Positions 63,525 through 64,000 of a stretch of 64,000 nt of DNA are shown here, one piece after another. The number at the start of each line of letters is the position of its first letter. Within the stretch, counting starts at the first letter, position 1. Origin of the DNA: Saprospiraceae bacterium (GTDB lineage: Bacteria > Bacteroidota > Bacteroidia > Chitinophagales > Saprospiraceae); the NCBI GenBank assembly GCA_026986005.1, contig JALSPK010000141.1:29281-93280 (forward strand), given 5' to 3'. The translations under genes and the position numbers were made by a program. The notes beneath the pieces were generated by a model that was given only the letters and a program-made list of their open reading frames with translations, was not told the DNA's origin and did no database searches.

Positions 63525-64000
63525 TCAAAATCTTTTCGTGGCTCTCAGGTTCAATCTGGAAAAATCTCTGTCTTTTTGTAGTGTTTTTTCATAATAAATA
63601 CTAAAATATACACTCTTTAACAGATTGAAATTTATACTTCCTCCAACTCTATTTTGATTCCTTGACGTTTTAGTTCCCGGATAAAAATACTGATAATATT
63701 TATATTCAAGTCTAAAGTTAATCCTTTTTTTGATTCTTTTTGACAAGCGTACAGATAAAGATTTGCTATCCAGATAATCTGTATTTATAACGTTTGCAGA
63801 CAGGCTAATATTTGATTTTATAACAGGAATACTCCTTAAAAATATCATAGCGTTGTAATATTTTGAAGAAAGCACCTTGTCCTGAAATCTTAAATTTGAC
63901 ATAATGCTAAATGATATTTTTCTAAAAGGTCTATAACCAAATCTAAATCGGAGTCCTTGCCGAGTTTCTCTTTCTATTAATGTTTCTAAAAAGTCTTTAT
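63525..64000 (-). CDS. Outer-membrane beta-barrel protein, C-terminal part
   Basis: The frame is open to the right edge of the window; the ATG at 63902 is internal. About 158 residues are visible, made of alternating strands rich in aromatic and basic residues (RFRFGYRPFRKISFSIMS, FRLEYKYYQYFYPG, VYFSIYYEK) and ending TKRF, the terminal Phe typical of BAM-inserted barrels. As the first visible gene of the multiheme cytochrome group, it could be the porin of an electron conduit. That link is inference. Confidence 0.75.
   Translation of the reverse strand, partial: KDFLETLIERETRQGLRFRFGYRPFRKISFSIMSNLRFQDKVLSSKYYNAMIFLRSIPVIKSNISLSANVINTDYLDSKSLSVRLSKRIKKRINFRLEYKYYQYFYPGTKTSRNQNRVGGSINFNLLKSVYFSIYYEKTLQKDRDFSRLNLRATKRF

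Noticed and set aside
1..64000. tRNA or rRNA genes
   Set aside because: Scanning by eye for T-loop consensus and rRNA landmarks in intergenic regions gave nothing convincing; a tRNAscan run would settle it.

Overview
The window is AT-rich, almost fully coding DNA from a member of the Bacteroidota, probably of the Saprospiria/Chitinophagia type, although I cannot fix the family. The evidence is type IX secretion cargo (type A and type B sorting domains), a PorP/SprF protein, a MoxR/DUF58/BatA-BatB-BatC cluster, TAnnTTTG -7 promoter elements, no Shine-Dalgarno sites, and a DUF5723-type outer-membrane protein. There are no rRNA genes, no tRNA genes that I can see, and no CRISPR array.

Layout. 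1-3458: the end of a large repeat-built, type IX secreted surface protein and its PorP/SprF partner. 3670-9451: housekeeping genes (truA, a low-molecular-weight phosphatase, a DUF2007 protein, a thioredoxin-like protein, an MtfA-like peptidase, a lipoprotein, an NhaC antiporter). 9579-14806: an Omp28-like secreted protein and a patatin/Omp85 protein. 14834-28037: a nitrous oxide reduction (nos) cluster of the Sec-dependent, NosR-less (clade II) kind. 28185-39342: a pentapeptide lipoprotein, a DUF5723 protein, a decayed transposase, a sodium:solute symporter, a giant Ig-like repeat protein and a PpiD-like foldase. 39459-48012: a nine-gene MoxR/Bat operon on the minus strand. 48195-50018: an accessory patch with a 162-bp MITE, a CotH/lamin-tail gene remnant and a FISUMP protein whose C-terminus looks like a diversity-generating-retroelement (DGR) variable region. 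50305-55124: xerD, ruvC, HMG-CoA reductase, type 2 IPP isomerase and a FAH-family enzyme. 55624-58579: a DUF2202 lipoprotein and an ECF sigma factor with a membrane partner. 58712-64000: two very large multiheme cytochromes (13 and 23 CxxCH motifs), membrane and lipoproteins, and the end of an outer-membrane barrel.

The main discovery candidate is the nos cluster. It carries two adjacent, full-length NosZ-type proteins whose copper sites are complementary. The first (15492-17690) keeps every CuA ligand but has lost all seven CuZ histidines. The second (17723-20119) keeps all seven CuZ histidines, has lost the CuA cysteines, and carries a lipoprotein anchor and a C-terminal heme c domain. Classical NosZ is a head-to-tail homodimer in which CuA of one subunit serves CuZ of the other. 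The pair therefore reads as an obligate heterodimeric N2O reductase, one subunit per copper centre. Downstream genes supply a small cytochrome c, a NosB-like membrane protein, NosD, NosG/NosH-type quinol dehydrogenase parts, NosF, NosL, a YceI protein and NosY, giving a plausible menaquinol - NosH/NosG - cytochrome c - CuA subunit - CuZ subunit route.

Secondary points of interest are the orphan DGR-type variable protein with a decayed accessory gene, a MITE family with two intact copies and several solitary ends (one supplying a stop codon), and the multiheme cytochrome/outer-membrane barrel locus at the right edge, which may be an electron conduit across the envelope.
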